Source of the DNA: Bacillaceae bacterium JMAK1
GTDB lineage: Bacteria > Bacillota > Bacilli > Bacillales > Marinococcaceae
Assembly: GCA_012970285.1 (NCBI GenBank)
Contig: JIBW01000004.1
Span: forward strand, 372,001-436,000
Direction of reading: 5' to 3'
DNA length: 64,000 nucleotides
A program made the translations under genes and the position numbers. How positions within the stretch are numbered: the stretch's first letter is position 1; the number at the start of each line of letters is the position of its first letter. Below the pieces are notes generated by a model. The model ran no database searches, was not told the DNA's origin, and was given only the letters and a program-made list of their open reading frames with translations. Below, one piece after another: positions 9,030 through 17,638 of this stretch.

Positions 9030-9141
9030 AGATCGAAACGAATCAGATGAACATGGTGAAGTGATCTTGAAACGTGAAGGTGGCATAAGCCAAGAACATG
9101 TAGAAAATTTCATGGAAATGATTGACCCGGTTGCTTCCTAA
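9010..9141 (+). other. Possible 43-residue coding remnant
   Basis: An ATG inside the preceding terminator opens 43 codons that read like protein (for example RNESDEHGEVILKREGG and SQEHVENFMEMID) and stop at 9141. There is no ribosome site and the start lies in the hairpin, so this is more likely the tail of a gene whose beginning is lost than a live gene. Together with the next entry it makes the stretch 9030-9470 look like decayed coding sequence. Confidence 0.3.
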
Positions 9142-9193
9142 TAGGTGCAGCCATTTTTATTGTTAGGAAGTGGCAGTCTTAAAAGGGTCCGAC

Positions 9194-9468
9194 ATGCAAT
9201 CGCTAGATGCTTTTTGGGAAGGATTTGGACTAATGATACTCACCGGACTCATAATGATGACCATCTTTCGATAGGGCGAAGTGTTTACATTCATCGGGCA
9301 ATTATTTATAGTGAATGATTATTCGCTATTTTTTGCAATCACTATCGGTGCGTAATAAGCGCATTGATGGTATTCATCGTAACCGGTGTTTTGTACTTAA
9401 CAAGGACGGAGCTTCCGGACAATAAAATGACGAGAAGTTTAGAAAAAATTATACGGATACTGGGTTGA
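9194..9468 (+). pseudogene. Decayed small membrane-protein gene
   Basis: From ATG 9194 the frame reads MQSLDAFWEGFGLMILTG and a hydrophobic helix, then meets TAG at 9272-9274. The same frame continues with another hydrophobic stretch (FTFIGQLFIVNDYSLFFA) to TAA at 9353-9355. A shifted frame then continues with a third helix (MVFIVTGVLYLTRTEL) and a basic tail to TGA at 9468. Three consecutive membrane-like segments interrupted by one stop and one frameshift indicate a pseudogene of a small multi-pass protein. No intact relative can be named from sequence alone. Confidence 0.5.
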
Positions 9469-9555
9469 CTCGTGACCGTCCGTCTCGGGCGGGCTTTGCA
9501 GAAGAGTTTCTGTTTTAGGGAAGTACTCATCGGGCTTTTTATGGGGGGGCATGGG

Positions 9556-11118
9556 ATGAAAAAATGGAAAATTAAAACGAGGATGCTTGTCTTCTCAACT
9601 GTCCTTTCGTCATTCCTATTCACGATCTTTGTCATTGCCTTTGCTTCATTTGAAATTGAAAATACGATAGATGAGTATGAGCAGTTGGCGCGGCAAACAG
9701 CAAATACCATCAGTTTTATGCCTGCAATTGCTGATGCTATTGTTAATGAAAAAACGGACGAGCTTGAAGGACAAATTGAACGTATTCGTCTGCAAGTTCA
9801 ACATCCCCTCGTTTCTGTCGTGAATGATGACGGTACGTATGTTCATAACACAAATGCAACAAGCAGTGGCGAAGATGTACCGGGGGCCATGTACGACCGA
9901 ACGCTAATGTATGGATCTTATCAGAACGATTCGGAACAATTACATATCCAAATCATTGCGCCTATCTATCAACAAGTTGAATTCAACGGCGAGCGCTTGG
10001 TTGGTGCAGTGAAGGTTGAATACCCAAGTGATATTATGATGGCTTCAATTACGGATAAATTTATGCGACTTGGTTTCGTAGCGTTTGCAAGTCTTATCGT
10101 TTTAGTGCTGGGTATCAGTTTGTTGGCACGTAACATCCGTGAGGATACGTTTGGACTCGAACCAGTGGAGATTGCGAGTAAATTTACAGAAAGGGAAGCA
10201 ATGCTTGAGTCTGTAAAAGAAGGAATTATTGCCATTAATACGCAACAAGAAGTTACATTGATCAATCCGTCAGCACGCATGCTGATTCAGCATCATGATG
10301 ACGAAGACCAACTAGTGCGTGATTTGGGGCTTTTGGATGTGATCAACGGTGAAACATATTTATATGATGAGGAACGTTTTTTTAAAGGACACCCTCTTAT
10401 TGCGAATTTACGCCCGATGTACACGAATATGCAATTAACGGGAGCCATTTGCAGTTTTCGATCTAAAACAGATATGAGATTGCTGCAGCAGACAATTGAT
10501 CAAATGAAAAGCTACGCGGATGGTCTTCGGGCGCAAACCCATGAGTTTAAAAACAAGCTGTATGTGATCATGAGTTTAGTGCAGCTCGAACAGTATGAGG
10601 AAGCGATTCGATTCATCGAAGAAGAAGCCATTGTGACGGAAAGTTTTTTACCAAAGCTCAACCAGATTCAAGATTCCGGTATACAAGCGATCCTTTTAGC
10701 GGAAATGGGGAAAGCATCAGAGAAAAATATTACAATCGTTATTGAGGACAGTTCTTCATTGGAACCTACGCACATTCCCATTTCTTCAATGACAACGATG
10801 CTCGGCAATGTAATTGACAACGCCATTGATGCGGTCATTGACGAAAAGCGTAAGAGAATACTTATCTATATGACGGATGTGGGTGAAGATATTGTCATTG
10901 ACGTTGAGGACAGCGGAAAAGGCATTCCGGATCATTATAAATCAGAGGTCTTAAGGCAGGGTTACTCCGATAAGGGCGAAGGAAGAGGCTATGGACTTTA
11001 CAATGTAGAAAAAGAGGTGCGCCGTTACAATGGTTCTCTTGAAATAGCAGATTCAGAATTTGGCGGAGCGAGTGTGTCGTTAATCATTCCAAAAAGAGCA
11101 GAAAGGAAGATGAAATGA
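9556..11118 (+). CDS. Sensor histidine kinase, CitA/DcuS family
   Basis: 520 aa from ATG 9556. An upstream GTG at 9472 would add 28 residues, spanning a GC hairpin and giving no signal. Topology: membrane helix 8-30, extracytoplasmic PAS/Cache sensor about 33-170, second helix 172-192, cytoplasmic PAS about 205-300, then the DcuS-type phosphoacceptor region with H329 (QTHEFKNKL), N-box (NVIDNAIDAVI, 418-428), G1 box DSGKGIP and G2 GRGYGLYNV. Members sense C4-dicarboxylates or citrate. The response regulator overlaps by 4 bases and a tripartite tricarboxylate transporter follows, so the signal is probably a carboxylate imported by TctCBA. Confidence 0.9.
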   Translation: MKKWKIKTRMLVFSTVLSSFLFTIFVIAFASFEIENTIDEYEQLARQTANTISFMPAIADAIVNEKTDELEGQIERIRLQVQHPLVSVVNDDGTYVHNTNATSSGEDVPGAMYDRTLMYGSYQNDSEQLHIQIIAPIYQQVEFNGERLVGAVKVEYPSDIMMASITDKFMRLGFVAFASLIVLVLGISLLARNIREDTFGLEPVEIASKFTEREAMLESVKEGIIAINTQQEVTLINPSARMLIQHHDDEDQLVRDLGLLDVINGETYLYDEERFFKGHPLIANLRPMYTNMQLTGAICSFRSKTDMRLLQQTIDQMKSYADGLRAQTHEFKNKLYVIMSLVQLEQYEEAIRFIEEEAIVTESFLPKLNQIQDSGIQAILLAEMGKASEKNITIVIEDSSSLEPTHIPISSMTTMLGNVIDNAIDAVIDEKRKRILIYMTDVGEDIVIDVEDSGKGIPDHYKSEVLRQGYSDKGEGRGYGLYNVEKEVRRYNGSLEIADSEFGGASVSLIIPKRAERKMK

Positions 11119-11789
11119 TGAATGTTGTCATAGCAGAAGATGATTTTCGTGTTTCAAGCATTCATGAAGCTTATGTGGAAGAAATGGAAGGGTTTGATGT
11201 GACCGCAAAAGCATTAAATGGCAAAGAATTACGCGCATCTTTGGATCAGAACACAGTCGATCTAATTCTACTAGATATCTACTTTCCGGACGAAAGAGGA
11301 ACTAGTTTGATGATGCACATTCGAAATCAGTACCCTGACACAGACATGATCGTCATTTCTGCATCGGATCGCCGCGATGATTTACTTATTGCAAAGCGCT
11401 ATGGCGTTTATGATTTCTTAGTTAAACCGGTGACGAAAAAAAGATTCCAAACCGCATTACGACAATATAAAGAGCATCGCTCATGGTTTGCGCAATCATC
11501 AACGTTCTCTGAAAGCGATGCGAATCGGTTTTTAACACATGCGGGTCAGGCTTTTTCCGAAGAGGTGCTACCGACAGGGATTGACTCAATTACGCTGAAC
11601 AAAGTGGCAGGTGCACTAAGGCGAGCATCAGATGGCTTAACTATTGAAGAGACGTGCAAAAAAGAGGGGGTTTCTCGAACGACGGCACGAAGATATTTGG
11701 AACACTTGGTTGCATCCGGCAAAGCAAAAACGCAATTGAGTTACGGCGTCATCGGAAGACCTGAGCGTAAGTATGTACTTACATCATGA
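11115..11789 (+). CDS. Response regulator, CitT/DcuR/MalR family
   Basis: 224 aa. Receiver domain 1-120 with acidic pocket E8/D9/D10, phosphoacceptor D54 (LILLDIYFPD), a Ser at ISASD and Lys in VKPVTKK. The C-terminal part (about 150-224) holds a helix-turn-helix (EETCKKEGVSRTTARRYLEHL) of the kind found in DcuR/CitT regulators. Its start overlaps the end of the kinase gene (ATGA-type), showing translational coupling. It probably activates the downstream tctCBA operon in response to a carboxylate. A terminator separates it from the transporter genes, so those have their own promoter. Confidence 0.9.
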   Translation: MMNVVIAEDDFRVSSIHEAYVEEMEGFDVTAKALNGKELRASLDQNTVDLILLDIYFPDERGTSLMMHIRNQYPDTDMIVISASDRRDDLLIAKRYGVYDFLVKPVTKKRFQTALRQYKEHRSWFAQSSTFSESDANRFLTHAGQAFSEEVLPTGIDSITLNKVAGALRRASDGLTIEETCKKEGVSRTTARRYLEHLVASGKAKTQLSYGVIGRPERKYVLTS

Positions 11790-11797
11790 CGACCTGG

Positions 11798-11828
11798 ACT
11801 TCAGCGAATTTATGCTGAAGTTTTTTTA
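11798..11828 (+). terminator. Intrinsic terminator after the two-component genes
   Basis: ACTTCAGC, 8-base loop, GCTGAAGT, then seven T. Confidence 0.9.
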
Positions 11829-11879
11829 TATTCTAGCACAATGGTCATAAAGGACAAAAAGAAATAAAAATTCTAAATA

Positions 11880-11908
11880 TTGTAGCGGGGTATTGCGGGT
11901 GGTATATT
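11880..11908 (+). promoter_or_regulatory. Candidate sigma-A promoter of tctCBA
   Basis: TTGTAG, 17-base spacer, TATATT. The -10 is good, the -35 weak, as expected for a promoter needing an activator such as the upstream response regulator. The cre site lies about 17 bases downstream of the -10. Confidence 0.5.
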
Positions 11909-11924
11909 CATTATCATCGAAATA

Positions 11925-11938
11925 TGAAAGCGTTTACT
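11925..11938 (+). promoter_or_regulatory. CcpA cre site in front of tctC
   Basis: TGAAAGCGTTTACT matches the Bacillus cre consensus TGWAANCGNTNWCA at 13 of 14 positions. It lies between the predicted -10 and the tctC ribosome site, where bound CcpA would act as a roadblock, so carboxylate uptake should be repressed while preferred sugars are present. Confidence 0.75.
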
Positions 11939-11958
11939 TGATTGGGAGGTATTATACG

Positions 11959-12936
11959 ATGTGGAAAAGAATCGCGATGATGAGCAGTGCACTTCTATTT
12001 ATTGCAGCCTGTTCGGATTCTTCAGGCTCTTCGCCTGAAAGTTTTCCTGACCAAGCCATTGAGATCATCGCACCGGCAACACCTGGAGGCGGCTGGGACA
12101 TGACAGCAAGGTCAATTCAGCGGGCCATGAATGCCGAAGGTTCCGTCGATCAGGACATTACAGTTGTAAATAAACCGGGCGGAGGTGGAGAAGTAGGATG
12201 GCAATATTTAAACCAACAAGATGGACATTTTGCCGCTGTTAACTCCAGCTTACTCGTTACCGGTAATCTCTTGGATCAAAGTGACCTAACTCACGAAGAC
12301 TTCACACCATTAGCAATGCTCTCAACGGAGTGGCTCGCTGTAGCAACACATCGTGATGCAGGCTTTTCTGATGGTACTGAGTTGATGGATCAGCTAAGAG
12401 AAGATCCTCAATCACTCACGATTGGAGTTAGCCCGTCTCTTGGTAGCGGGAATCATTTGGCGTTTGTACAAGCAGCTGTGGAGTCTGGGGTAGATCCGAC
12501 GGAGCTACAATTTCTCGTATACAGCAGCGGTGGCGACATTATGAATGCGCTTCTCGGGGGACACATTGACGTAACGAGTAATTCAATGTCTGACCTTTCT
12601 GATCAGTATGAGGTGGGCGAGATCGATATATTAGCGGTTACGTCACCGGAACGATTAGACAGCTTTCCGGATATTCCTACATGGGAAGAACAAGGGATTG
12701 ACATGGTGTTCCCACACTGGCGAGGCATTATGGGACCAGCGGATATGCCTGAACATGAAGTGGAGGCATGGGACGAGTGGCTGAGCAGCATGGTGGAGAC
12801 CGATGAATGGCAGACGGTTTTGGAGAATTATGATCTTGAAGATTTTTACATGAGCAGCAGTGAGACTGGTCAATTTTTTGAAGAACAGCAGGACTTTTTT
12901 GCAGAAATCATTGAACAGGCGGGATTATCCCCGTAG
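11959..12936 (+). CDS. tctC: Tripartite tricarboxylate transporter, substrate-binding lipoprotein (TctC/BugD)
   Basis: 325 aa. The ATG at 11959 follows TGGGAGG and gives a lipoprotein signal with lipobox LFIAACS; an upstream in-frame ATG at 11893 lies in the promoter region and is rejected. The mature protein matches the TctC/Bug fold: the early motif VNKPGGGGEVG (beta-strand loop that holds the carboxylate), GVSPSLGSGNHLA, a late SPERLDSFPDIPTWEEQG segment and HWRGIMGPADMP. It captures citrate or another carboxylate outside the membrane and hands it to TctB/TctA. First gene of a compact operon with tctB 12 bases downstream. Confidence 0.9.
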   Translation: MWKRIAMMSSALLFIAACSDSSGSSPESFPDQAIEIIAPATPGGGWDMTARSIQRAMNAEGSVDQDITVVNKPGGGGEVGWQYLNQQDGHFAAVNSSLLVTGNLLDQSDLTHEDFTPLAMLSTEWLAVATHRDAGFSDGTELMDQLREDPQSLTIGVSPSLGSGNHLAFVQAAVESGVDPTELQFLVYSSGGDIMNALLGGHIDVTSNSMSDLSDQYEVGEIDILAVTSPERLDSFPDIPTWEEQGIDMVFPHWRGIMGPADMPEHEVEAWDEWLSSMVETDEWQTVLENYDLEDFYMSSSETGQFFEEQQDFFAEIIEQAGLSP

Positions 12937-12948
12937 AGAGGAGTCGCC

Positions 12949-13398
12949 ATGAATGCCGTTCGGCTATCATTGCCAATATTTTTTATCGTAGTTAGTTTAG
13001 TTCTCGCAATACTTACTTTGCAATTGCCACATGCGCAACTCGGCAATCCATACGGACCGATGTATTTCCCCCTCGTCGTGAGCGTCGGTTTGTTTCTTTT
13101 CTCAGTGATTGATTTAATCAAGACACGTCATTACTTCGGTAAAGAAAATGAAGATTTGAAAGCATTGCTAAAAAAGGAAACGTTGTTTACGCTAGGCATT
13201 ATTTTAGCGCTGTGTTTGTTATATACGATCATTTTCGAACGACTCGGCTTCTTTTTATCCACAGTCATTTTCTTGGCTGCAATTATGTTCTTTTTAAATG
13301 GAAAAAAGAAATGGCTTTTAAACATCATTGTGACGTTGGTCGTTGCAGGGAGCAGTTGGTACGTGTTCAGTTACTTATTAGAAATTAGTCTACCGTAA
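12949..13398 (+). CDS. tctB: Tripartite tricarboxylate transporter small membrane subunit (TctB)
   Basis: 149 aa with four hydrophobic helices (about 5-25, 38-57, 77-97, 100-145 as a pair). Conserved features include the PYGPMYFP motif after helix 1 (the family's G..FFP motif) and the ERLGFFLST motif before helix 3. This DUF1468-type subunit pairs with TctA. Ribosome site AGAGGAG. The gene sits between tctC and tctA with short spacers of 12 and 14 bases. Confidence 0.88.
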   Translation: MNAVRLSLPIFFIVVSLVLAILTLQLPHAQLGNPYGPMYFPLVVSVGLFLFSVIDLIKTRHYFGKENEDLKALLKKETLFTLGIILALCLLYTIIFERLGFFLSTVIFLAAIMFFLNGKKKWLLNIIVTLVVAGSSWYVFSYLLEISLP

Positions 13399-13412
13399 AG
13401 GAGGATTTCGGT

Positions 13413-14924
13413 ATGGATTTGAGCTTTGTTTTAGATGGATTATGGACAGCCCTTCAACCGATTAACCTCCTCTGGCTTATTATTGGAGCAATTCTAGGTA
13501 CGATTGTAGGGATTCTCCCGGGGCTGGGTCCGGCTACCGGTGTCGCAGTCTTAATTCCTTTAACCTTCGGTATGGAGCCTGTTAGTGCTTTAATTCTAAT
13601 GGCTGCGATCTACTACGGGGCATTGTTTGGGGGATCAAGAAGTTCGATCTTAATTAATACGCCAGGTGACGGGTCTTCGATTGCGGCTACATTTGACGGG
13701 TATCCGATGACCAAAAACGGTCAAGCCGGTCAAGCGATGTCGATTGCGGCAATGGCCTCGTTAATCGGCGGTGTGATGGCGATTTTTGGATTTATTTTCT
13801 TAGCCATTCCGCTTGCGAATTTCGCGTTGAACTTCGGACCGGCAGAATATTTATTTCTCTTTTTCTTTGCATTATCGGCTGTTGTTGCCCTTTCACTAGG
13901 TAACATGGTAAAAGGATTTATCACGATGTTTTTAGGGCTCGGAATTAGCACAATCGGTATTGACTTACAATCTGGTGTGCATCGACATACCTTTGACATT
14001 CCCCACTTCACAGAGGGGATAAGTTTTGTCGTCATCATTATTGGAATTTATGCCATTGGTGAAGTTTTATATAACATGTTCGCCAATAAGCAGCCTAAAG
14101 ACGTTGATAGCAGCAAGATTGGGCATAAATGGTTCACGAAAGATCAGTGGAAGCGTTCCCTCGGGCCAATTCTAAGAAGCGGACCGATTGGCTTTTTCCT
14201 CGGGGTATTGCCAGGCTCAGGAGGGACGATTTCATCGCTGCTCGCTTATAGTGCGGAGAAACAAATTTCTAAGAATAAGAAGCAGTTTGGAAAAGGCGCC
14301 GTTGAAGGATTAGTTGCGCCTGAATCTGCAAACAGTTCAGCAGCAGTCGGCTCGCTCATTCCGATGCTTACAATGGCAATACCGGGTTCGGGAACAACTG
14401 CAGTGATGCTCGGGGCATTGGTGATGATCGGTATTACACCAGGACCGCTGCTCTTTGAAAACAGCCCTGATCTAGTATGGACGCTAATTAATAGTATGTT
14501 TATCGGAAATATCATTCTTGTCATTATTAACATCGCAATGGTGGGCGTTCTTGTGAAAATCTTGAAGACGCCGCCGAGAGTGCTCTATCCGATTGTTCTC
14601 GTTCTCTCATTTATCGGTGCGTACACGCTCGGATACAGCACCATTGATTTCTATATTCTGATTATTGCAGGGGTGATTGGGCTGTTCATGCGCTTATTGG
14701 ATTATCCTGTTGTTCCGTTAATTCTCGCGCTCATCGTTGGCGGAGAAATGGAGCAAAACTTAAGAAGGGCGCTTGTCATCTACGACCAGCCGGTGGATAT
14801 GCTTTTTGCTTCCCCAATTACTATCGTTCTAGCGTTACTTACATTGCTGTCGTTATCTTATCCGCTGCTCATCAAGCTCGTAAAGAGAACGAGTAGAAAT
14901 AAAGATCATACCGCGGATGTCTAG
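13413..14924 (+). CDS. tctA: Tripartite tricarboxylate transporter large permease (TctA)
   Basis: 503 aa, the normal length, with about 11-12 membrane helices. It shows the two family signature motifs related by internal duplication: GILPGLGPATGVA near 31 and GVLPGSGGTIS near 265. YGALFGGSRSSILINTPGD near 70 and IPGSGTTAVMLGA near 325 are also typical. It moves the carboxylate across the membrane, driven by an ion gradient. Last gene of the operon; no clear terminator directly follows, but hairpins lie in the next 250 bases. Confidence 0.92.
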   Translation: MDLSFVLDGLWTALQPINLLWLIIGAILGTIVGILPGLGPATGVAVLIPLTFGMEPVSALILMAAIYYGALFGGSRSSILINTPGDGSSIAATFDGYPMTKNGQAGQAMSIAAMASLIGGVMAIFGFIFLAIPLANFALNFGPAEYLFLFFFALSAVVALSLGNMVKGFITMFLGLGISTIGIDLQSGVHRHTFDIPHFTEGISFVVIIIGIYAIGEVLYNMFANKQPKDVDSSKIGHKWFTKDQWKRSLGPILRSGPIGFFLGVLPGSGGTISSLLAYSAEKQISKNKKQFGKGAVEGLVAPESANSSAAVGSLIPMLTMAIPGSGTTAVMLGALVMIGITPGPLLFENSPDLVWTLINSMFIGNIILVIINIAMVGVLVKILKTPPRVLYPIVLVLSFIGAYTLGYSTIDFYILIIAGVIGLFMRLLDYPVVPLILALIVGGEMEQNLRRALVIYDQPVDMLFASPITIVLALLTLLSLSYPLLIKLVKRTSRNKDHTADV

Positions 14925-15453
14925 ACAAAATACTGCACACTAGGATGATTAAATCTATTCAGGTTGAACAAAAGAGTTTCTTAATTACAATCACTGACAG
15001 CTAAGTTAGTAATCTGCCCGGACAGAAACAGTGACGGTTGCGAAGCAGAAGTAACCCATTCCTCATGGGCTCTGTAAAACACTATGTATACACATGCATG
15101 TTAACGCTTTTGTTTTGCAGAATTCCTCCCATGAGCAGTTGCGAATGGGAGGAATTGTGGTTGAATCGTGATGTTTATTTTTTTGATTTACATATTTAAT
15201 AGGTTAGCGTTTATTGGAGCCATCCATTTACCCAATGATGGAAGTAGTGTATTCTTGTCCATAAGTGTTCTTTTGTATTGAATTTGGACAGGGTATAAAG
15301 GTTTTAAGATGCCATATAACTCTTGATTATTCAATATTTTGTGTCCTTTGATTATTCGATCTTAATTAGTGTAATGGTCATATACTTGTATTTATTTTTT
15401 CAACATTTTGTTTTTTATAAATGGAGCTAGATAACAACTGGAGGATGAAAACG
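14925..15453. other. Long AT-rich intergenic region
   Basis: About 530 bases without a convincing gene. Contents seen: a small hairpin CCCAT-tcctc-ATGGG near 15057-15069, a perfect 12-bp inverted repeat at 15121-15156 (separate entry), and a very AT-rich 3' half that should contain the promoter of the M20 peptidase gene. No riboswitch, tRNA or coding remnant was recognised. Confidence 0.6.
15121..15156. repeat. Perfect 12-bp inverted repeat (terminator-like hairpin)
   Basis: AATTCCTCCCAT and ATGGGAGGAATT separated by 12 bases. A T-rich stretch begins only about 20 bases later. Possibly the terminator of tctCBA, or a protein-binding site. Confidence 0.6.
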
Positions 15454-16605
15454 ATGAAGTCTTATTTACAAGCTGAACTTACGAACATGTTACAAACGCT
15501 TGAAACGTTTGTGAATCAAGATAGTGGATCTTATGACAAAGAAGATATTGATGAGTACGGCAGGATGATCAAGGGTGCATTTGAAAGCATCGGGATGATT
15601 GAAGAAGAACATGAATCTTTGAACCGTGGAAATCATCGGTATTTTTCATTTCCAGAAGCTACTCCATCAATTCTTTTACTTTTACATATGGATACCGTCT
15701 TTAAATCTGGAACCGTAAATGAACGGCCGTTTCGAGTTGAAGGTGATTTTGCATACGGGCCAGGCGTTGTTGATATGAAAGGCAGTCATGTGTCATCGTT
15801 ATACGCTATAAAAGCATTAATCGAAGAAGGTTCTTCGGACGTCTTGCAACACGTTGCCGTTCTTTTCACAAGTGACGAAGAAATTGGCGCAACTTCGTCA
15901 AAAGAACTCATTCAATCCTACGCTAAAGGCAAGCGTGCGGTACTCGTCATGGAGCCTGCACGAAAAGACGGTTCTCTCGTCACTGCAAGAAGAGGGGGCG
16001 GGCGTTTTACGATGGACGTTCAAGGTAAAGCGGCACATGCAGGAATTAACCCAGAAGAAGGGCGAAGTGCCATTGAAGAATTGGCTCATAAAACGATTGC
16101 TCTTCATCAATTATCGAACCTTGAAGCGGGCATTTCGGTGAACGTCGGGGTCATTGAAGGGGGATCAACGGTAAACACGGTCGCAGAACATGCACGTGCA
16201 TTTATTGATGTACGCATATCTACACTCGAGCAAGGACCACAAATGACAGAAGCAATTGAGGGAATGTGTGCAGAGTCTGAGCTTGAAGGTACGAAGGTGA
16301 CGGTTTCTGGTGACTTGACGAGACCGCCGATGGAAAGAACAGAAAAGACCCAAGAGCTGTTCCAGCTGATCAAACAAACCGGTGAACAAATCGGCGTACA
16401 AGTGACTGAAGTTGCAACTGGAGGCAGTTCTGATGCGTCATTTACGAGCGTGATGGACGTTGCGACAATTGATGGAATGGGTCCTGTTGGTGGAGGGGCG
16501 CATAGTTCGGACGAATATTTAGAGATCCCAAGCTTAGTTGAACGGACGCATTTACTTGCCGTAACGATTAAGCAATTAAGTAATAGTCGTGTAGAAACAG
16601 TCTAA
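15454..16605 (+). CDS. M20 family metallopeptidase (glutamate carboxypeptidase-like)
   Basis: 383 aa. ATG 15454 is 9 bases after TGGAGG; earlier ATGs at 15421 and 15445 are badly placed. Zinc ligands of the M20 family are visible: H78/D80 (LLHMDTV), bridging D107 (GPGVVDMKG), general base E142-E143 (TSDEEIG), and a late HSSDEYLEI histidine. The dimerisation domain lies between (GKAAHAGINPEEGRSA). This order matches carboxypeptidase G2/glutamate carboxypeptidase-type exopeptidases that release a C-terminal amino acid, often Glu, from small peptides or folate-like molecules. No signal peptide, so cytoplasmic. Substrate not determined. Confidence 0.87.
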   Translation: MKSYLQAELTNMLQTLETFVNQDSGSYDKEDIDEYGRMIKGAFESIGMIEEEHESLNRGNHRYFSFPEATPSILLLLHMDTVFKSGTVNERPFRVEGDFAYGPGVVDMKGSHVSSLYAIKALIEEGSSDVLQHVAVLFTSDEEIGATSSKELIQSYAKGKRAVLVMEPARKDGSLVTARRGGGRFTMDVQGKAAHAGINPEEGRSAIEELAHKTIALHQLSNLEAGISVNVGVIEGGSTVNTVAEHARAFIDVRISTLEQGPQMTEAIEGMCAESELEGTKVTVSGDLTRPPMERTEKTQELFQLIKQTGEQIGVQVTEVATGGSSDASFTSVMDVATIDGMGPVGGGAHSSDEYLEIPSLVERTHLLAVTIKQLSNSRVETV

Positions 16606-16634
16606 TAGAGAAGAAGGCTCCTTTCTTGTCGAAT

Positions 16635-16676
16635 ACGGGCGCACATTCAATTTAAGTTGAATGTGCGCCCGTTTCT
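16635..16676 (+). terminator. Intrinsic terminator after the M20 peptidase
   Basis: Perfect 16-bp stem ACGGGCGCACATTCAA / TTGAATGTGCGCCCGT with 6-base loop, followed by a short T-rich tail (TTCTTT). Confidence 0.8.
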
Positions 16677-16706
16677 TTGAATACATAGTAAAGAAGGGGG
16701 ACGAAC

Positions 16707-17291
16707 ATGATCGTTATGATAAAACTTCTCGTAGCTGTTTTTTTCTTTGTCACGTATCCAAAAGAAGATGTAGTCATCGTTGATCTTAAAGAACGATCGG
16801 TTGAAGACATTGATTTTACGGACTACTTCCCAGAAGAAACCCTTCATGCGACGTATGAGTTTGAAGACAACCATACGAAGGAGCGCATCATTACGTCAGT
16901 AAATTCAAATCAAATGGCCGTGCACCAAGCAATAAATGGCGTTCATGTTAGTGAGGAAGTGTATGAAATTGATCGCAAATTCGTTCGAGGGATTCGTTAT
17001 AGTGAATACAAGCCTGAAGGAGAATCGTTCGTATTACTAGACAATCAACAATGGGATGATGCAGCGTATTCGTATCGCGTTCGACCAGCAACGTATCGCG
17101 TTGAGATTCGAGAGATCGCATACGATAATTGCATCGCTGTTGATCAATATGCGTACGAGGAACTCGTCGGTGAAACTTTCTACTGTGAAGATATTGGGGA
17201 AGTGTACCGAAAAGCACAATTAATCGAAGACGAACCGGTCTTTGAGTCGAAGCTTATTCATTTTGAAAATGAACAGGAAACGTCGGGATGA
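16707..17291 (+). CDS. Hypothetical protein with N-terminal hydrophobic segment
   Basis: 194 aa. A hydrophobic stretch (IKLLVAVFFFVTY, about 5-17) at the N-terminus suggests a signal peptide or anchor; the rest is strongly acidic and beta-rich with two cysteines (near 142 and 155) that could pair if exported. No family recognised. Good ribosome site (AGAAGGGGGA). The gene stands alone between terminators; its stop codon is inside the downstream terminator stem. Confidence 0.65.
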   Translation: MIVMIKLLVAVFFFVTYPKEDVVIVDLKERSVEDIDFTDYFPEETLHATYEFEDNHTKERIITSVNSNQMAVHQAINGVHVSEEVYEIDRKFVRGIRYSEYKPEGESFVLLDNQQWDDAAYSYRVRPATYRVEIREIAYDNCIAVDQYAYEELVGETFYCEDIGEVYRKAQLIEDEPVFESKLIHFENEQETSG

Positions 17292-17313
17292 GTCCTACTC
17301 ATCCCGACGTTTT
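17280..17313. terminator. Bidirectional terminator between convergent genes
   Basis: CGTCGGGATGAG, 5-base loop, CTCATCCCGACG, then TTTT. The left arm contains the end of the hypothetical gene, and the stem also serves the leftward coat genes. Confidence 0.85.
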
Positions 17314-17638
17314 AGTGAGGCATTTGTCCAGATGGAAGTTCTGAACTTAACGTTGAATACTCTTGATAAGCTTGTTGTTTCGCTTGTTCTGGAGCTGGTT
17401 CAAGTGCGTACCAACCTTTTTCAAACATTTGGTTGTAAAGATCACGCTGACAATCTTGGGATTCTTTACTGATGCTTGCAATCTCATCGTACAGCGCTTT
17501 ATGACTCGCTTCATTCATTGCTGTTCCATAGGACGCTGCCATATATTTTTCTGTCGAAAGTAGATCAGTCATAAAGTCTTTGTCGTTCATTTCCTTCGTA
17601 TTTGGAACTTGAGTTTTAGGGTTTTGGATTTTGGTCAT
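17312..17638 (-). CDS. Spore coat protein, CotF-like family
   Basis: 108 aa. The segment from about 20 to 90 matches the CotF domain: helix starting DKDFMTDLLSTEKYMAASYGTA, then a second helical run SHKALYDEIASISKESQDCQ and FEKGWY. The ends are Pro/Gln-rich. CotF-like proteins are small helical proteins of the spore coat or of the forespore; they share the ferritin-like helix pattern. Its start overlaps the end of the upstream coat-like gene by 4 bases (ATGA), so both are translated together, presumably late in sporulation. Confidence 0.82.
   Translation of the reverse strand: MTKIQNPKTQVPNTKEMNDKDFMTDLLSTEKYMAASYGTAMNEASHKALYDEIASISKESQDCQRDLYNQMFEKGWYALEPAPEQAKQQAYQEYSTLSSELPSGQMPH

Noticed and set aside
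11893-11958. Upstream start for TctC adding 22 residues
   Set aside because: It would place the lipoprotein signal inside the protein and overlap the -10 and cre site; ATG 11959 has a good ribosome site.
15100-15120. Second cre site (TGTTAACGCTTTTG) before the M20 peptidase
   Set aside because: Only about 11 of 14 positions fit and the invariant 3' CA is missing.
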